Below are positions 17,752 through 27,170 of a stretch of DNA of 64,000 nt, one piece after another. The position numbers and the translations under genes were made by a program. Origin of the DNA: Pseudoalteromonas luteoviolacea (GTDB taxonomy: Bacteria > Pseudomonadota > Gammaproteobacteria > Enterobacterales > Alteromonadaceae); assembly GCF_018100925.1 (NCBI RefSeq), contig NZ_JAGJEH010000001.1, forward strand, positions 310,001 to 374,000, given 5' to 3'. Position 1 is the stretch's first letter, and every line of letters begins with the position of its first letter. The notes below the pieces were generated by a model that saw nothing but the letters and a program-made list of their open reading frames with translations, had not been told where the DNA came from and searched no databases.

Positions 17752-18882
17752 ATGTACACATGGAAGGATCCTATCAACAAGATATGCATTATTGTTTTGT
17801 CGATATCGCTTTATCTATTTTTTGATGACAGGCAGTTTTGGTTTTTTCAAGCGAGCTCAGAGTTTGCAAATGATTCAAATAAACCAAGGGATACCGAAGC
17901 TGAACTCTCAGTGGTTGACGTTGACATTCAGAGTGAACTCAATGGAAAAAATACAGTTAAACTGAGAGAAATTGTAGACCATCAAACTAACCTACGTCGT
18001 TTTGGGCGGTGTGAACCAACACTTGGAGAAAGTATTAAGTACCGAGTCGAAAACGGTATTTACACCTGGGTTGATAGCAAGGGAATAACCAATTATTCGG
18101 ATCAAAAACCTAAGCATCATGCAGCTTTGTATCAACCAAAAAGTAATCGAGTTTTGGATTACTTTGAGCTAACAATCACAGGGAAAACGGTTACTCATTC
18201 TTTTAAAAATGCGCTCATTGCGCGACTAAACGCAATATTCAGAAGCTATACCCGTGTTATTGGGCTGAAAGCCATGCGAAAGGTCACACTTAGCATAGAG
18301 GTGCTGCCAAACAGGCATGAGTATGAGCGCGTAGTGAAATCTTACGGTGGTGTTGGCGCAAATACAGCTGGGATTTATTTTGGCAATAAAAACAAGGCAT
18401 TGATAGTGCAAAGGTCCTATGAAGAAACTATGCGAACGGCTGTCCATGAAGCATTGCATGCAATCAATCAAGCTGTAATAGGTTACTCGCCACGATGGTT
18501 AAATGAAGGGCTGGCCGAGTACTTTGAAGCCATACAGGTAAACATGCAGCACGCTAAAATAAAACCCCAATACTTCCTTGATAAGCATGGTCGCATTCGG
18601 GGTAATATTGTAACCCCTTTGAATCTAGTAAGTGCTGAGCACCTTTGGAAAACTGAACGAGCAGAATCTCTCTACAAAAGCAGTTGGGCATTTGTTCACT
18701 TTTTAATGTCATCAAACTCGGGGCGTCAGACACTCAAAGATATTTTGTTGCAAGAGCAATCAGAGCCGTGTAGCTCACTCTCTGCGAAACAGCTTAAGGG
18801 CATATTGGCAAGTAAGCAGCCCAAGTTGGTAGCGGCTTTTCAAACATATTTGAATCTTCCAATTAAAACGCAGCGCTTGTGA
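17752..18882 (+). CDS. DUF4124-containing gluzincin-type metallopeptidase
   Basis: This 376-residue protein has an N-terminal hydrophobic anchor (about 8-28). A DUF4124-like segment follows (YTWVDSKGITNYSDQKP, near residue 110). The peptidase part (about 150-340) carries HEALH with H232, E233 and H236, and NEGLAEYFE with Glu252 as likely third zinc ligand. This is the layout of DUF1570-like gluzincins. The active site faces the periplasm if the anchor is a signal. DUF4124 is often found alone in cell-envelope proteins, so the fusion is notable. Substrate unknown. Confidence 0.75.
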   Translation: MYTWKDPINKICIIVLSISLYLFFDDRQFWFFQASSEFANDSNKPRDTEAELSVVDVDIQSELNGKNTVKLREIVDHQTNLRRFGRCEPTLGESIKYRVENGIYTWVDSKGITNYSDQKPKHHAALYQPKSNRVLDYFELTITGKTVTHSFKNALIARLNAIFRSYTRVIGLKAMRKVTLSIEVLPNRHEYERVVKSYGGVGANTAGIYFGNKNKALIVQRSYEETMRTAVHEALHAINQAVIGYSPRWLNEGLAEYFEAIQVNMQHAKIKPQYFLDKHGRIRGNIVTPLNLVSAEHLWKTERAESLYKSSWAFVHFLMSSNSGRQTLKDILLQEQSEPCSSLSAKQLKGILASKQPKLVAAFQTYLNLPIKTQRL

Positions 18883-19794
18883 ATAGTGCGTTGTAACTCT
18901 TTATTACTTGATATATTGGAGTGGTAAATTTTTAAGTGAATATGGTAAAGGGCGGTGGGTGAATTGAGTGCAGCTCACTCCTGTTCGTGATTCAAAAGCA
19001 AAGTGTAAGTTTTAATCTGGGGCTATATGCAGTCTCTCGGACTAAATGTACAACGGTAACCAGATCGCAAGATGGTCGCTGCTTGGTACATGCAAATCAC
19101 TCTGAATTCAATAAGGTTGAAATTGCATATCGCTACCTTGTAGATACTTCTGTTTGTAACTCTTTGTTGAGAAGTCCATCGGATAGAAAGTGATGAGCTT
19201 GTCTGGTGGGGTTGTATTGTGCAGCGTTGTCGCGAAAAATGTTGGTTGCCATCTGTTTTAGTGGTTGTTAATTGTTTTAAAAATGGAAATTAACTGCGCC
19301 GTATAGCGGCAAAAACATCTCGAAAGGAGTGTATAAGGGTCTATAAGGGATGCATAAACATGACTAGTCGACGACAATCACCGGGTTCGGCTGGTGGACA
19401 CTCTTTTTAGTCTCTTTACCTATATTAAACACTATTTACCGGCCGGGGATACTGGTGCACTTTTTACTCTACTATCTTCAATGGTCTCAGGGTTTACTAT
19501 GTCACTGAGTTGTCAAGCCGCGACTATTATCGGTAACACCTTTACACCCAAGAAGGTCTTATATCGAAGCCACATTGACCATTAAAGCTTAAAACAGCAG
19601 TTTGAATACTACCTGAACTTAAAACAGTAGTTTAACAGCAAAGAGCAACGACGCATGAAGCGCCATTTTAGGCCAAGCGCCATGAGGGCCTATATCGGGT
19701 TGTTTGATGTGGTCAGCCATTTCCCTATCTGTGAACAGTTTCTTAGATCAAAAATTCTTGAGCTAAGAAACTGCAAAAGCGTGACAACACTTTA
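18883..19794. other. Gene-poor stretch with possible decayed coding DNA
   Basis: About 0.9 kb without a gene I can support. Two short open frames (18987-19193 and 19394-19585) have no ribosome binding site or recognisable family. From 19594 to 19640 the 16-base CTTAAAACAGYAGTTT occurs twice, 34 bases apart. A frame at 19600-19798 is open except for one TAG, which hints at a decayed gene, but I cannot name it. Confidence 0.5.
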
Positions 19795-20100
19795 CTAAAG
19801 TAAACTTAAAATCTGTTTAGCGTTTTTACGGGCTAAACAACTTTTTACCGGGTTATTCGAAAACGCTTTTGAGGAAATTTCTACTTGCTCACCTTGATGT
19901 AAAGTATCGCCTTTGTAGACCTTTACTCGACAGGTTGTTTTGTCTTGTTTATCGGTGTAAACAAGTTCCACTTTTTCTGCTTTCATAATTAAGTTTTTGT
20001 AGGGGTAGCCTGCGTTGGTGAAAATTCTTTCAACCTGTACCTGCTGAGCCACTGATGTAAAAGCGACGAACGGAATTGCGAGTATAATTGCATATTTCAT
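19795..20100 (-). CDS. Small exported protein, unknown function
   Basis: This 101-residue protein has a signal peptide (MKYAIILAIPFVAFTSVAQQ, likely cut after SVA). The mature part is about 80 residues with two Cys (TTCRVKV and KSCLARK) that could form a disulfide in the periplasm. The rest is a beta-rich small domain with KVYKGDTL and EQVEISSKAF. It is divergent from the LysR gene with a 111-bp shared upstream region. The family is not recognised. Confidence 0.7.
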   Translation of the reverse strand: MKYAIILAIPFVAFTSVAQQVQVERIFTNAGYPYKNLIMKAEKVELVYTDKQDKTTCRVKVYKGDTLHQGEQVEISSKAFSNNPVKSCLARKNAKQILSLL

Positions 20101-20211
20101 GATAAAAAGTCCCTATATCTCTGGTTTCATGGCTAAGTATTAGGCGCATTGAAAAAACTGACAAACGAGAAATTTTGTTTCATAGTTAAGTTTTAATTAA
20201 GTGAAAAAGTT

Positions 20212-21102
20212 ATGAAAGCACCACCATTTAAAGGTCTTTGGTACTTTAAAACAGCAGCAGAGCTAGGCAGCTTTAAACAAGCCGCAGAAGCGCTATTTGT
20301 GACACAAGCAGCTGTAAGTCAACAGATCCGAATTTTAGAACAACAGCTAGGATGTACTTTGTTTGAAAGACAGACTAGAAAGGTAAATCTAACTCAACAA
20401 GGGCAAGATTTATTGCCATATTTGCACAAGGCATTTGGGCAAGTTGAAATGGGTCTATCGATGTTAAAATCAGACCCCAATCCAAATACCATCAGTTTGT
20501 CTGTTTTACCCTCATTTGCTACGTGTTGGCTGCTACCAAGGCTGACGAGCTTTAACAAAGCTTTGCCAAGTTACCAGCTTCGGATAGATCCTACCGAGCA
20601 GCTGGCTGACTTTAATCATGAAGATATCGATATTGGGATCCGTTTTGGCTTGGGCGACTATCAAGGATTAAAAAGTGAGTTAATTGCAAAAGACGAATTA
20701 GTTATTGCATACCGCCCCGGCCTTATAGATCCGCGCAAACCTTTGCGCGCACAGCTGTCTAAGCTCAACTTCATTTACGATGAAGGGCGTGACAATGAAT
20801 TGGCTTGGCAAGCATTGAGCTCGCAACTTGACTTAGAAGGTCATACATTGAGCAATTTGAAAATTGACAATGCAGCGCTTGTACAACAAGCGACGGTTGC
20901 CGGGCAAGGGTTCTCTTTACTGCGTAAACGCATGGTGGAGCAATCCCTAGAAATGGGGCAGTTAGAGATCTATCCTGACTTCGCTTGGTTATGCGAGTAC
21001 GGTTACCATTTGGTTGCGCCAGAAAACCATTTTGAATGGGCTAAATTCAAAGCGTTTCGTGATTGGATTGTTGCTGAGTTAAACGGGATAGAGGCCTGTT
21101 AA
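20212..21102 (+). CDS. LysR-type transcriptional regulator (GcvA-like)
   Basis: This 296-residue regulator has an N-terminal winged helix-turn-helix (GSFKQAAEALFVTQAAVSQQ at residues 20-39), then the linker helix and a type 2 periplasmic-binding fold for an effector (about 90-290). The sequence style, LTQQGQDLLPYL and DIDIGIRFGLGDY, is like GcvA/AmpR. Effector and targets are unknown. It is divergent from the small exported protein at 19795-20100, a likely but unproven target. No operator was identified in the shared region. Confidence 0.9.
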   Translation: MKAPPFKGLWYFKTAAELGSFKQAAEALFVTQAAVSQQIRILEQQLGCTLFERQTRKVNLTQQGQDLLPYLHKAFGQVEMGLSMLKSDPNPNTISLSVLPSFATCWLLPRLTSFNKALPSYQLRIDPTEQLADFNHEDIDIGIRFGLGDYQGLKSELIAKDELVIAYRPGLIDPRKPLRAQLSKLNFIYDEGRDNELAWQALSSQLDLEGHTLSNLKIDNAALVQQATVAGQGFSLLRKRMVEQSLEMGQLEIYPDFAWLCEYGYHLVAPENHFEWAKFKAFRDWIVAELNGIEAC

Positions 21103-22078
21103 CCGAGGATTTTTAAGGTTAAGACATTGCTGTTTGAAAAGATGTCCGAGACTTAGATGCGACTGAGTTTATTGACTTGGTTTTGCTATCAAAAATATAA
21201 CGTCACTGTTGTTGTATATTTGCCCTAGCGTCATTATGAGCTTGCCCCGCAATCCATGTTTTAGTGTAGAGCGCCGTTTGAGATGGACCCTGAGACAAGC
21301 TCAGGTGACGGGTTTGGGCGGATGATGAGATCGGGGTGGTTGCGAGGTTGGAGCTGGGTTAAAGGACTGATATAAGGTTATGGAAGGTAGCATAGGGCTC
21401 AGCCTTTATCTCCATCGTCATTGTGGGCTTGCCCCGCAATCCATGTTTTAGTGCAGAGTGCCGTTTGAGATGGACCCTGAGTCAAGCTCGGGGTGACGGG
21501 GTTGGATGGGTGATGAGATCGGGGTGGTTGCGAGGTTGGAGCTGGGTTAAAGGACTGATATAGGGTTATGGAAGGTAACGTAGGGCTCAGCCTTTATCTC
21601 CATCGTCATTGTGGGCTTGCCCCGCAATCCATGTTTTAGTGCAGAGTGCCGTTTGAGATGGACCCTGAGTCAAGCTCAGGGTGAAGGGGTTGGGCGGTTG
21701 TGAGGTTGGAGCTGGGTTAAAGGACTGATATAGAGTTATGGAAGGTAGCGTAGGGCTCTGCCTTTATCTCCATCGTCATTGTGGGCTTGCCCCGCAATCC
21801 ATGTTTTAGTGCAGAGCGCCGTTTGAGATGGACCCAGAGTCAAGCTCAGGGTGACGGGCCTGAGGCGGGTGATGAGATCGGGGTAGTGACGAGGTTGGAG
21901 CTGGTTTAAAGGACTGATATAGAGTTATGGAAGGTGGCGTAGGGCTCAGCCTTTATCTCCATCTTCATTGTGGGCTAGCCCCGCAATCCATGTTTTAGTG
22001 CAGAGCGCCGTTTGAGATGGACCCTGAGTCAAGCTCAGGGTGACGGGCCTGGGCGGGGGATGAGGTTGGATCTAAACA
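21103..22078. repeat. Tandem array, five copies of an about 188-bp unit
   Basis: Units start (at CGTCATT or similar) at 21229, 21416, 21604, 21774 and 21963, giving spacings of 187, 188, 170 and 189. Each has an imperfect dyad (ATTGTGGG-CTTG-CCCCGCAAT) and a strong hairpin (ACCCTGAG-TCAAG-CTCAGGGT), then a G-rich tail with GATGAGATCGGGG. A sixth copy (22466-22530) lies past the GIY-YIG gene. Copies differ at scattered positions only. No gene occurs in the array. Confidence 0.85.
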
Positions 22079-22360
22079 CTAAATATGATTGTAAAGATCA
22101 TGCCAGTGAGGATTACTCTGTTCAATTAATTCGATCTTCCATGCCCTTTTCCAGTTTTTTAGCTGCTTTTCTCGATTGATCGCCGAAATTATTGAATCAC
22201 AACATTCGAAATAGACTAAAGTATGCACGCTGTAAGAGCTTGTAAATCCTTTCACTAAATTGTTTTTGTGCTGATAAATTCTAGTTTTTAAGTTTTTCGT
22301 CACTCCAATATAAAGAGTTCCACGCGGCTTTGACGCAAGAATGTATACACTTGACTGCAT
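22079..22360 (-). CDS. Orphan GIY-YIG nuclease-family protein (YhbQ-like)
   Basis: This 93-residue protein has the GIY-YIG fold: VYILASK, then GTLYIGVTKNLKTRIYQHK. The first motif is Y-I-L where GIY is usual and the second is Y-I-G; Arg in KTRIYQHK and Glu in NREKQLKNWKRAWKIELIE match the catalytic pattern. The start is the ATG at 22360, with GGAG seven bases upstream, rather than a GTG at 22414. It sits between copies five and six of the repeat array, its stop eight bases or so past the last repeat tail. A nuclease role on branched or foreign DNA is typical for the family; a link to the repeats is inferred. Confidence 0.75.
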   Translation of the reverse strand: MQSSVYILASKPRGTLYIGVTKNLKTRIYQHKNNLVKGFTSSYSVHTLVYFECCDSIISAINREKQLKNWKRAWKIELIEQSNPHWHDLYNHI

Positions 22361-22681
22361 ATTTCGCTCCATGAAAAGCGTTAATCTAAATCGTTTTAAG
22401 GATAAAAATCTCACTTTATTGGAAGTTTCTTTGGTAGATGAATCAATATTTAGCGGGCAAAGCAGGTGGCGCAGAGTTCAGCCTTTATCTCCATCGTCAT
22501 TGTGGGCTTGCCCCGCAATTCATGTTTTTGCACTTATAACCCTGTGGACATATAGGTGTGGAAGATGAAGCACAAATAACTGCCAAATATTTGAACCTTG
22601 GCTAAAATTACAAGCAGTGGCTTGCAAGCGCAGCTCTTTGCTGGCAGTCTTGGATTTGACGTCTCTTGATTAGATTTTTGT
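22361..22681. other. Intergenic region with sixth repeat copy
   Basis: Contains the partial sixth unit of the array (22466-22530: GCCTTTATCTCCATCGTCAT, then GGGCTTGCCCCGCAATTCAT). After it, 22530-22681 holds no gene and presumably the promoter of the Sel1 lipoprotein. Confidence 0.6.
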
Positions 22682-25483
22682 ATGAAACTCATTGTATTTG
22701 TTGTTTTATTTACCTTTTTGTCTGGTTGTAACTCGATCCCAAAACCTGTTGCTCCTCATCTGCTATTTCACCAGCCAAATGATGTATCAACCGATGCTCT
22801 GGTGGCTCAAAGTTACCTATTACTATCTCAAGAGGCCTACCGACTAAAAGATTATGACTATGAGTTTGAATTACTGAATGAATTAGCTGACTACGAATAC
22901 GGGCCTGCTCAACTAGAAATCGCCAAAAAGCTGTTAAAAGGGCACGGTAAAGAATATGTACACGGAACCCCTCTTGAATGGGCAACGAAGGCTGCTGAGC
23001 GAGATTATACGCCCGCAATATTGTTTCTGGCGCAATGGTATCGCTATGGTGGGGATGGCGTCGATGTAGACCTTAAGGAAGCAATGAACTTATATGCTCG
23101 TGCCATTGAATTGGGAGACTATTCAGCTGCTACAGAATTGGGGTACATATTTATAAGGCATTGGCGAGAAGAAAAAGGCTATGAAACAGCACAGCAGCTG
23201 TTCGCTAACGCAGCATATCATGGCGATGTTAAAGCGTTATGTGGCTTGGGTATTGTTTACCGAGAGTCAAAGAAACTAAAAGATTTAGAGAAAGCCGCAG
23301 ACTATTTTCAAGTGAGTTATGTGAGAGGTTACAAAGAGTGTGCATTTGAACTTGGATACCTTTATCACAGAAGCAAACCCAATACACAGCAAGCATTGCG
23401 ATGGTATCAAGTTGCGGCAAAAAACGGGTCGCGAGATGCACTTAATAATTTAGGCATGATGTACAACAATGGCGACGGTGTAGATATCGACTATAGTCGT
23501 GCAAAAAGCTACTTTGAGCAAGCTGTTGAACTAGGTAGTAGACTGAGTTTTGGTAATTTAGGCAGTTTATATGAGTTGGGCAAAGGCGTAGAGCAGGATT
23601 ATGATAAAGCGGTCTATTGGTATCAAAAAGGCGTAGATAGGCAAGATGCCCAGTCAATGCACAATTTGGGTACTTTATACAGCTTAGGGAGTGGAGTAGA
23701 AAAGAACCGAGAAAAGGCACTATCTCTGTTTGAGCAGGCTGCCGATTTAGGTAATCGATTTTCCGCTTTTAACTTAGCCAATGCGTACTATTATGCTGAT
23801 GGTAAAGAACAAAATGATGAGTTAGCACTGGAGTATTACCTAGTCTCAGCTAGGGCAGGATATGCGCCGGCATTTTGTCAAGCCGCAGAGGTTGCTTTAA
23901 AAGATAGTTGGACACTGGCAAGGTCATACTTCCATGAAGGCGCCAAACTTGGACAGGAAGCTTGTCTGAAAAGCTTAGTGAAAGGTTTGCGTGCTAACAA
24001 AGAGCAAGATATACCCATTGTAGGGTTATTAAAAGCATTTGCTAATCGCGATGTCGCTTTTGCGAATGAAATGCTTGGTCACATTTATCAATTTGGTGAA
24101 TTTGGTTTATTTAGAAGCTTTGAAAAGGCACAAGCTTTTTATTTAAAAGCAGCAGAACTAGGCGCAGTAAATGCGTTTGCAAATTTAGGCTTTTTGTACG
24201 AACAAGGTGATTTAGTCGAGCAAAACTTAGATACCGCGGCCTCTTTTTATCAAAAAGCAGCTGAATTAGGTTCAGCACTAGGAAAGAATTACCTCGCAAC
24301 TTTTTACTTAAATGGCGTGGTTGTTAAAAAGGATAGAACTAAGGCGGTAGCGTTATATCAAGAAGCTGCTGAACTCCATAATACCGCTGCTCTAATCAAT
24401 CTCGGCGATATTTATTTAGACTATGGCTCGCGTGATTTTCAGTTAAAGGCATGTGCCCTATTCAAAAAAGCATATGAGTTAGGCGCCAAACGGGCGGCCG
24501 TAAGGCATAGTCGTTGTGTTGTTGAGCAAACCGGTGATATTAAATCAGCGTACCAGTTACTTGAAGATAGTCGGGGACAAGATTGTAGTTTATGTGTTGT
24601 AAAACAGGCCGAGTTGATTTTGAACAAACAGATAGAGGGTAAATCACAACTAGAGGCGTTTGGTATGCTGCAAAATGCAGCGCAGGCCGGCAATGCAGCT
24701 GCTGCATATAAACTTGCTAGCTTATATGAAAGTGGAGGTATTAAATCTCAGGATCTGGCCCTTGCTTTCAACTGGTACAGAACCTCAGTTACCTTGGGGG
24801 AAGTAGATGCGCTTAATAAAATTGCGGAGTTTTATTGGGCTGGGAAAGGGGTGGATAAAAGTGAAGACGATGCTGTAGAAGCAATTTCTCAATTAGCGAA
24901 GGCCAAAAACTTTAATGTCGCTTCATTTGTAGGAGAGCATTTCTATCATGGTGTTAACGTCGATATAGATTTAAACAAAGCCAGATATTATTTTATGAAA
25001 GCGGCGCAACAAAACGATGGTGTTGCGTTGAATTCACTTGGTGTGATCTATCGCGATGGTTTACGTGTCGCTGTAGATACTGAGCTTGCAAAAGACTACT
25101 TTGAACGCTCAGCACATTTGGGGGTGCCAGATGCGATGCATAACTTAGGTGCATTAAATTTGTCTCAAAACAAAGAAAAAGACGGACTTGAATGGTTGCA
25201 GCGAGCGGCGGAGAAACAATTTGTTAAAAGCTATATCTTATTGGGTGATTATTACGCTAGCCATGATGCCAATGAAGAGTCCATGCGCAAAGCCGTTAAA
25301 TGGCTGAAGTTAGCTGCGGATGAAAAAGCCCCCGATGGTATGTACAAGTTGGCAATGTTACTCAAAAAGCAAAATCGCAATCAATTTACAATTGAAGTTC
25401 AAATGTGGTTGAAAGCAGCTGCATCTGGTGGTCACCAGGCTGCGGTTAGCGAGCTTAAAGTGTTTGAATTGCAGAGGGAATAA
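22682..25483 (+). CDS. Large Sel1-repeat lipoprotein
   Basis: This 933-residue protein begins with a lipoprotein signal (TFLSGCNS; lipobox L-S-G-C with Cys16). The rest is Sel1-like repeats of about 36 residues, A-x2-LGx(L/M)Y-xxG-GV-D-(Y/F)xKA-x2-(W/Y)-x2-KA, seen more than a dozen times. Sel1 solenoids serve as protein-protein scaffolds in the envelope. The repeats between 500 and 780 are less regular. It stands alone, with no close partner. Partner unknown. Confidence 0.85.
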   Translation: MKLIVFVVLFTFLSGCNSIPKPVAPHLLFHQPNDVSTDALVAQSYLLLSQEAYRLKDYDYEFELLNELADYEYGPAQLEIAKKLLKGHGKEYVHGTPLEWATKAAERDYTPAILFLAQWYRYGGDGVDVDLKEAMNLYARAIELGDYSAATELGYIFIRHWREEKGYETAQQLFANAAYHGDVKALCGLGIVYRESKKLKDLEKAADYFQVSYVRGYKECAFELGYLYHRSKPNTQQALRWYQVAAKNGSRDALNNLGMMYNNGDGVDIDYSRAKSYFEQAVELGSRLSFGNLGSLYELGKGVEQDYDKAVYWYQKGVDRQDAQSMHNLGTLYSLGSGVEKNREKALSLFEQAADLGNRFSAFNLANAYYYADGKEQNDELALEYYLVSARAGYAPAFCQAAEVALKDSWTLARSYFHEGAKLGQEACLKSLVKGLRANKEQDIPIVGLLKAFANRDVAFANEMLGHIYQFGEFGLFRSFEKAQAFYLKAAELGAVNAFANLGFLYEQGDLVEQNLDTAASFYQKAAELGSALGKNYLATFYLNGVVVKKDRTKAVALYQEAAELHNTAALINLGDIYLDYGSRDFQLKACALFKKAYELGAKRAAVRHSRCVVEQTGDIKSAYQLLEDSRGQDCSLCVVKQAELILNKQIEGKSQLEAFGMLQNAAQAGNAAAAYKLASLYESGGIKSQDLALAFNWYRTSVTLGEVDALNKIAEFYWAGKGVDKSEDDAVEAISQLAKAKNFNVASFVGEHFYHGVNVDIDLNKARYYFMKAAQQNDGVALNSLGVIYRDGLRVAVDTELAKDYFERSAHLGVPDAMHNLGALNLSQNKEKDGLEWLQRAAEKQFVKSYILLGDYYASHDANEESMRKAVKWLKLAADEKAPDGMYKLAMLLKKQNRNQFTIEVQMWLKAAASGGHQAAVSELKVFELQRE

Positions 25484-25860
25484 ACTGAGGGATTTATTTT
25501 GATAATGTCAATGAAAAAGTTAATATTGATGTGAAGGGGAATTTAAATATATTTTAATCTAAATCAGTGTTATTTTTAGGTTTTGTCATCGTTTATACTT
25601 AGTGTGCACATAAAAATAGAATTTAATTAAAACTAAATAACACTAGATATTCGACAGTTATCATCGAAAAAACAAGTGCTTCGATGTAGCTCACAGGTGC
25701 TTGTATCGTTACATCCTGCCTCGCTAGGTTGAGAAAGCAGTTTTAACATTTAAATACAGACGACTCATTTTCTCTGATTTTTATTGCACTTTTTTATGGG
25801 GTTATATTTTGTGATTTAGCTAAAATGGAAACTGCAGGTTATTTTTATGTGTAAATAACT
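25484..25860. other. AT-rich intergenic region
   Basis: No gene, terminator or operator that I can support. It holds a loose inverted pair around AACAAGTGCT (25670) and AGGTGCTTGT (25695). It probably carries the promoter of the YecA-TPR gene. Confidence 0.4.
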
Positions 25861-25869
25861 TTGTCAGTC

Positions 25870-27105
25870 ATGTATCATATTAATATAAACATAAATGTTA
25901 AATGGCTTGAAGGATTGCAAAGCATTAATAAAATTAAAGATGAGCTGTCTTTTTTATCTGAAAAGCAGCCTGACCCATTTTTTATAGAAGGGTACATAGT
26001 TGGGTTAGGATTAACGCCACAAACAGTTTTACCAAGTGTCTGGATCCCTAAACTGTTTGGTGACGATACTCCTGATGATGAAATGCATTTAAGATCGTTA
26101 ATGGACTTTTATCATGTCTATATGGATAGAGTGATGGAAGGTAATTTAACACTACCCATTGAGTGCTCATTGTCGAAATTGGACCTGCAAGTGGCACTTC
26201 GAAACGACATGCCATTGCCAAACTATTGTATGGGCATGCTACTGTCCTTATCTTTTATTGAGCAAAATAGCCTTAGCCCTGCTCAATGTAGTCAACTTGA
26301 AAAGTTAAGACAAGTGTTGAGTGGCATGAAGAGTTATTTAAATGCACAAAACACTTTCGGAAGAAACTGCGACTTTCGTGAGCAAACATTATTGGCTCAT
26401 AATGACTTGGTACTGTGTATAAAAGAAACCGCTTATGAAATGCGGTTTTCAGAGCAGTGTATTCAGGAAGCTGAAGAAACTAGCTCGCTACCGGGTTTTA
26501 ATCGTGACCAAATAGAAAGCCATCTAAATGATATTCTGAATAAAGATAGTCAAGCCACACTTAGATTAATTGATGAACTTATCACCGTTATTGAACGAGA
26601 GCTTATCACTGTAAACTTTATAGAGCAGTTCAGGGAGGAGATTGAAAACCTCCATGAAGCACAGCCTTATTTTATATTGAAAACGAGAAAAGCGCAGATC
26701 CATTTTAATTTAGATGAAATTGATATAGCCCAGTGTGTTTTAGAAGAGTTATTGGAGCTTGCCCCAAGTGACTATTATAAAAATCGATATCAGCTATATA
26801 ACTGCTATATTAAACAAAAAAAATGGTCGAGTGTGAGTGAGCTTATTGATAAGTTTAACTCTTGTAGTCTTTCAGATTGTGCAACTCAATTACTATGTGA
26901 ATACGCCCAAAACGGTAATAGTCAAAAAGCTCAAGAGTTAAAAAGTGCTATTAAACAAAAGTTTCCAGACTTTATTACCTTAACTGAAGCCGATTCTCAA
27001 AGAGAAACCAACCAAATATCTGATGCGTTGACTGAATACCTAGGTAAAGGGGGGGCGAAAGCTTGGCGCTCAGTAGAGGGAAGTTTGTTTTGGCTTAAGG
27101 TTTGA
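25870..27105 (+). CDS. YecA/UPF0149-like protein with TPR region, paralogue
   Basis: This 411-residue protein is paralogous to the gene at 12341. Shared blocks are FFIEGYIVGLGL, WIPKLFGDD, LPNYCMGMLLSL, a TPR-like helix pair (KAQIHFNLDEIDIAQCVLEE) and the end GGAKAWRSVEGSLFWLKV. An ATG at 25870 is used; an upstream TTG at 25861 is also open. No clear ribosome binding site is visible. Function unknown; the second copy suggests a small paralogous family in this genome. Confidence 0.7.
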   Translation: MYHINININVKWLEGLQSINKIKDELSFLSEKQPDPFFIEGYIVGLGLTPQTVLPSVWIPKLFGDDTPDDEMHLRSLMDFYHVYMDRVMEGNLTLPIECSLSKLDLQVALRNDMPLPNYCMGMLLSLSFIEQNSLSPAQCSQLEKLRQVLSGMKSYLNAQNTFGRNCDFREQTLLAHNDLVLCIKETAYEMRFSEQCIQEAEETSSLPGFNRDQIESHLNDILNKDSQATLRLIDELITVIERELITVNFIEQFREEIENLHEAQPYFILKTRKAQIHFNLDEIDIAQCVLEELLELAPSDYYKNRYQLYNCYIKQKKWSSVSELIDKFNSCSLSDCATQLLCEYAQNGNSQKAQELKSAIKQKFPDFITLTEADSQRETNQISDALTEYLGKGGAKAWRSVEGSLFWLKV

Positions 27106-27113
27106 AACAAAGA

Positions 27114-27148
27114 TTGTCGGTTTCAGTGGTCGTAAAAGAAACCGACAA
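27114..27148. terminator. Hairpin between convergent genes
   Basis: TTGTCGGTTTC (27114-27124) pairs with GAAACCGACAA (27138-27148), an 11-bp perfect stem with a 13-nt loop, between convergent genes. There is no T-run on either strand, so termination is only likely. Confidence 0.5.
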
Positions 27149-27170
27149 ATCGAAAGGTGATTGCACTGAG

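Noticed and set aside
18987..19193. 68-codon open frame after the metallopeptidase
   Set aside because: No ribosome site, signal or motif; likely chance in a gene-poor region.
19370..19420. tRNA-like TTCG hairpin near GGTTCGGCTGG
   Set aside because: No acceptor stem or anticodon arm can be drawn around it.
19394..19585. 63-codon open frame in the gene-poor stretch
   Set aside because: It lacks a ribosome site and family; possibly part of a decayed gene, but not supportable.
21229..22070. CRISPR array
   Set aside because: The units are about 188 bp, nearly identical throughout, with no short repeat and unique spacer pattern; there are no cas genes.
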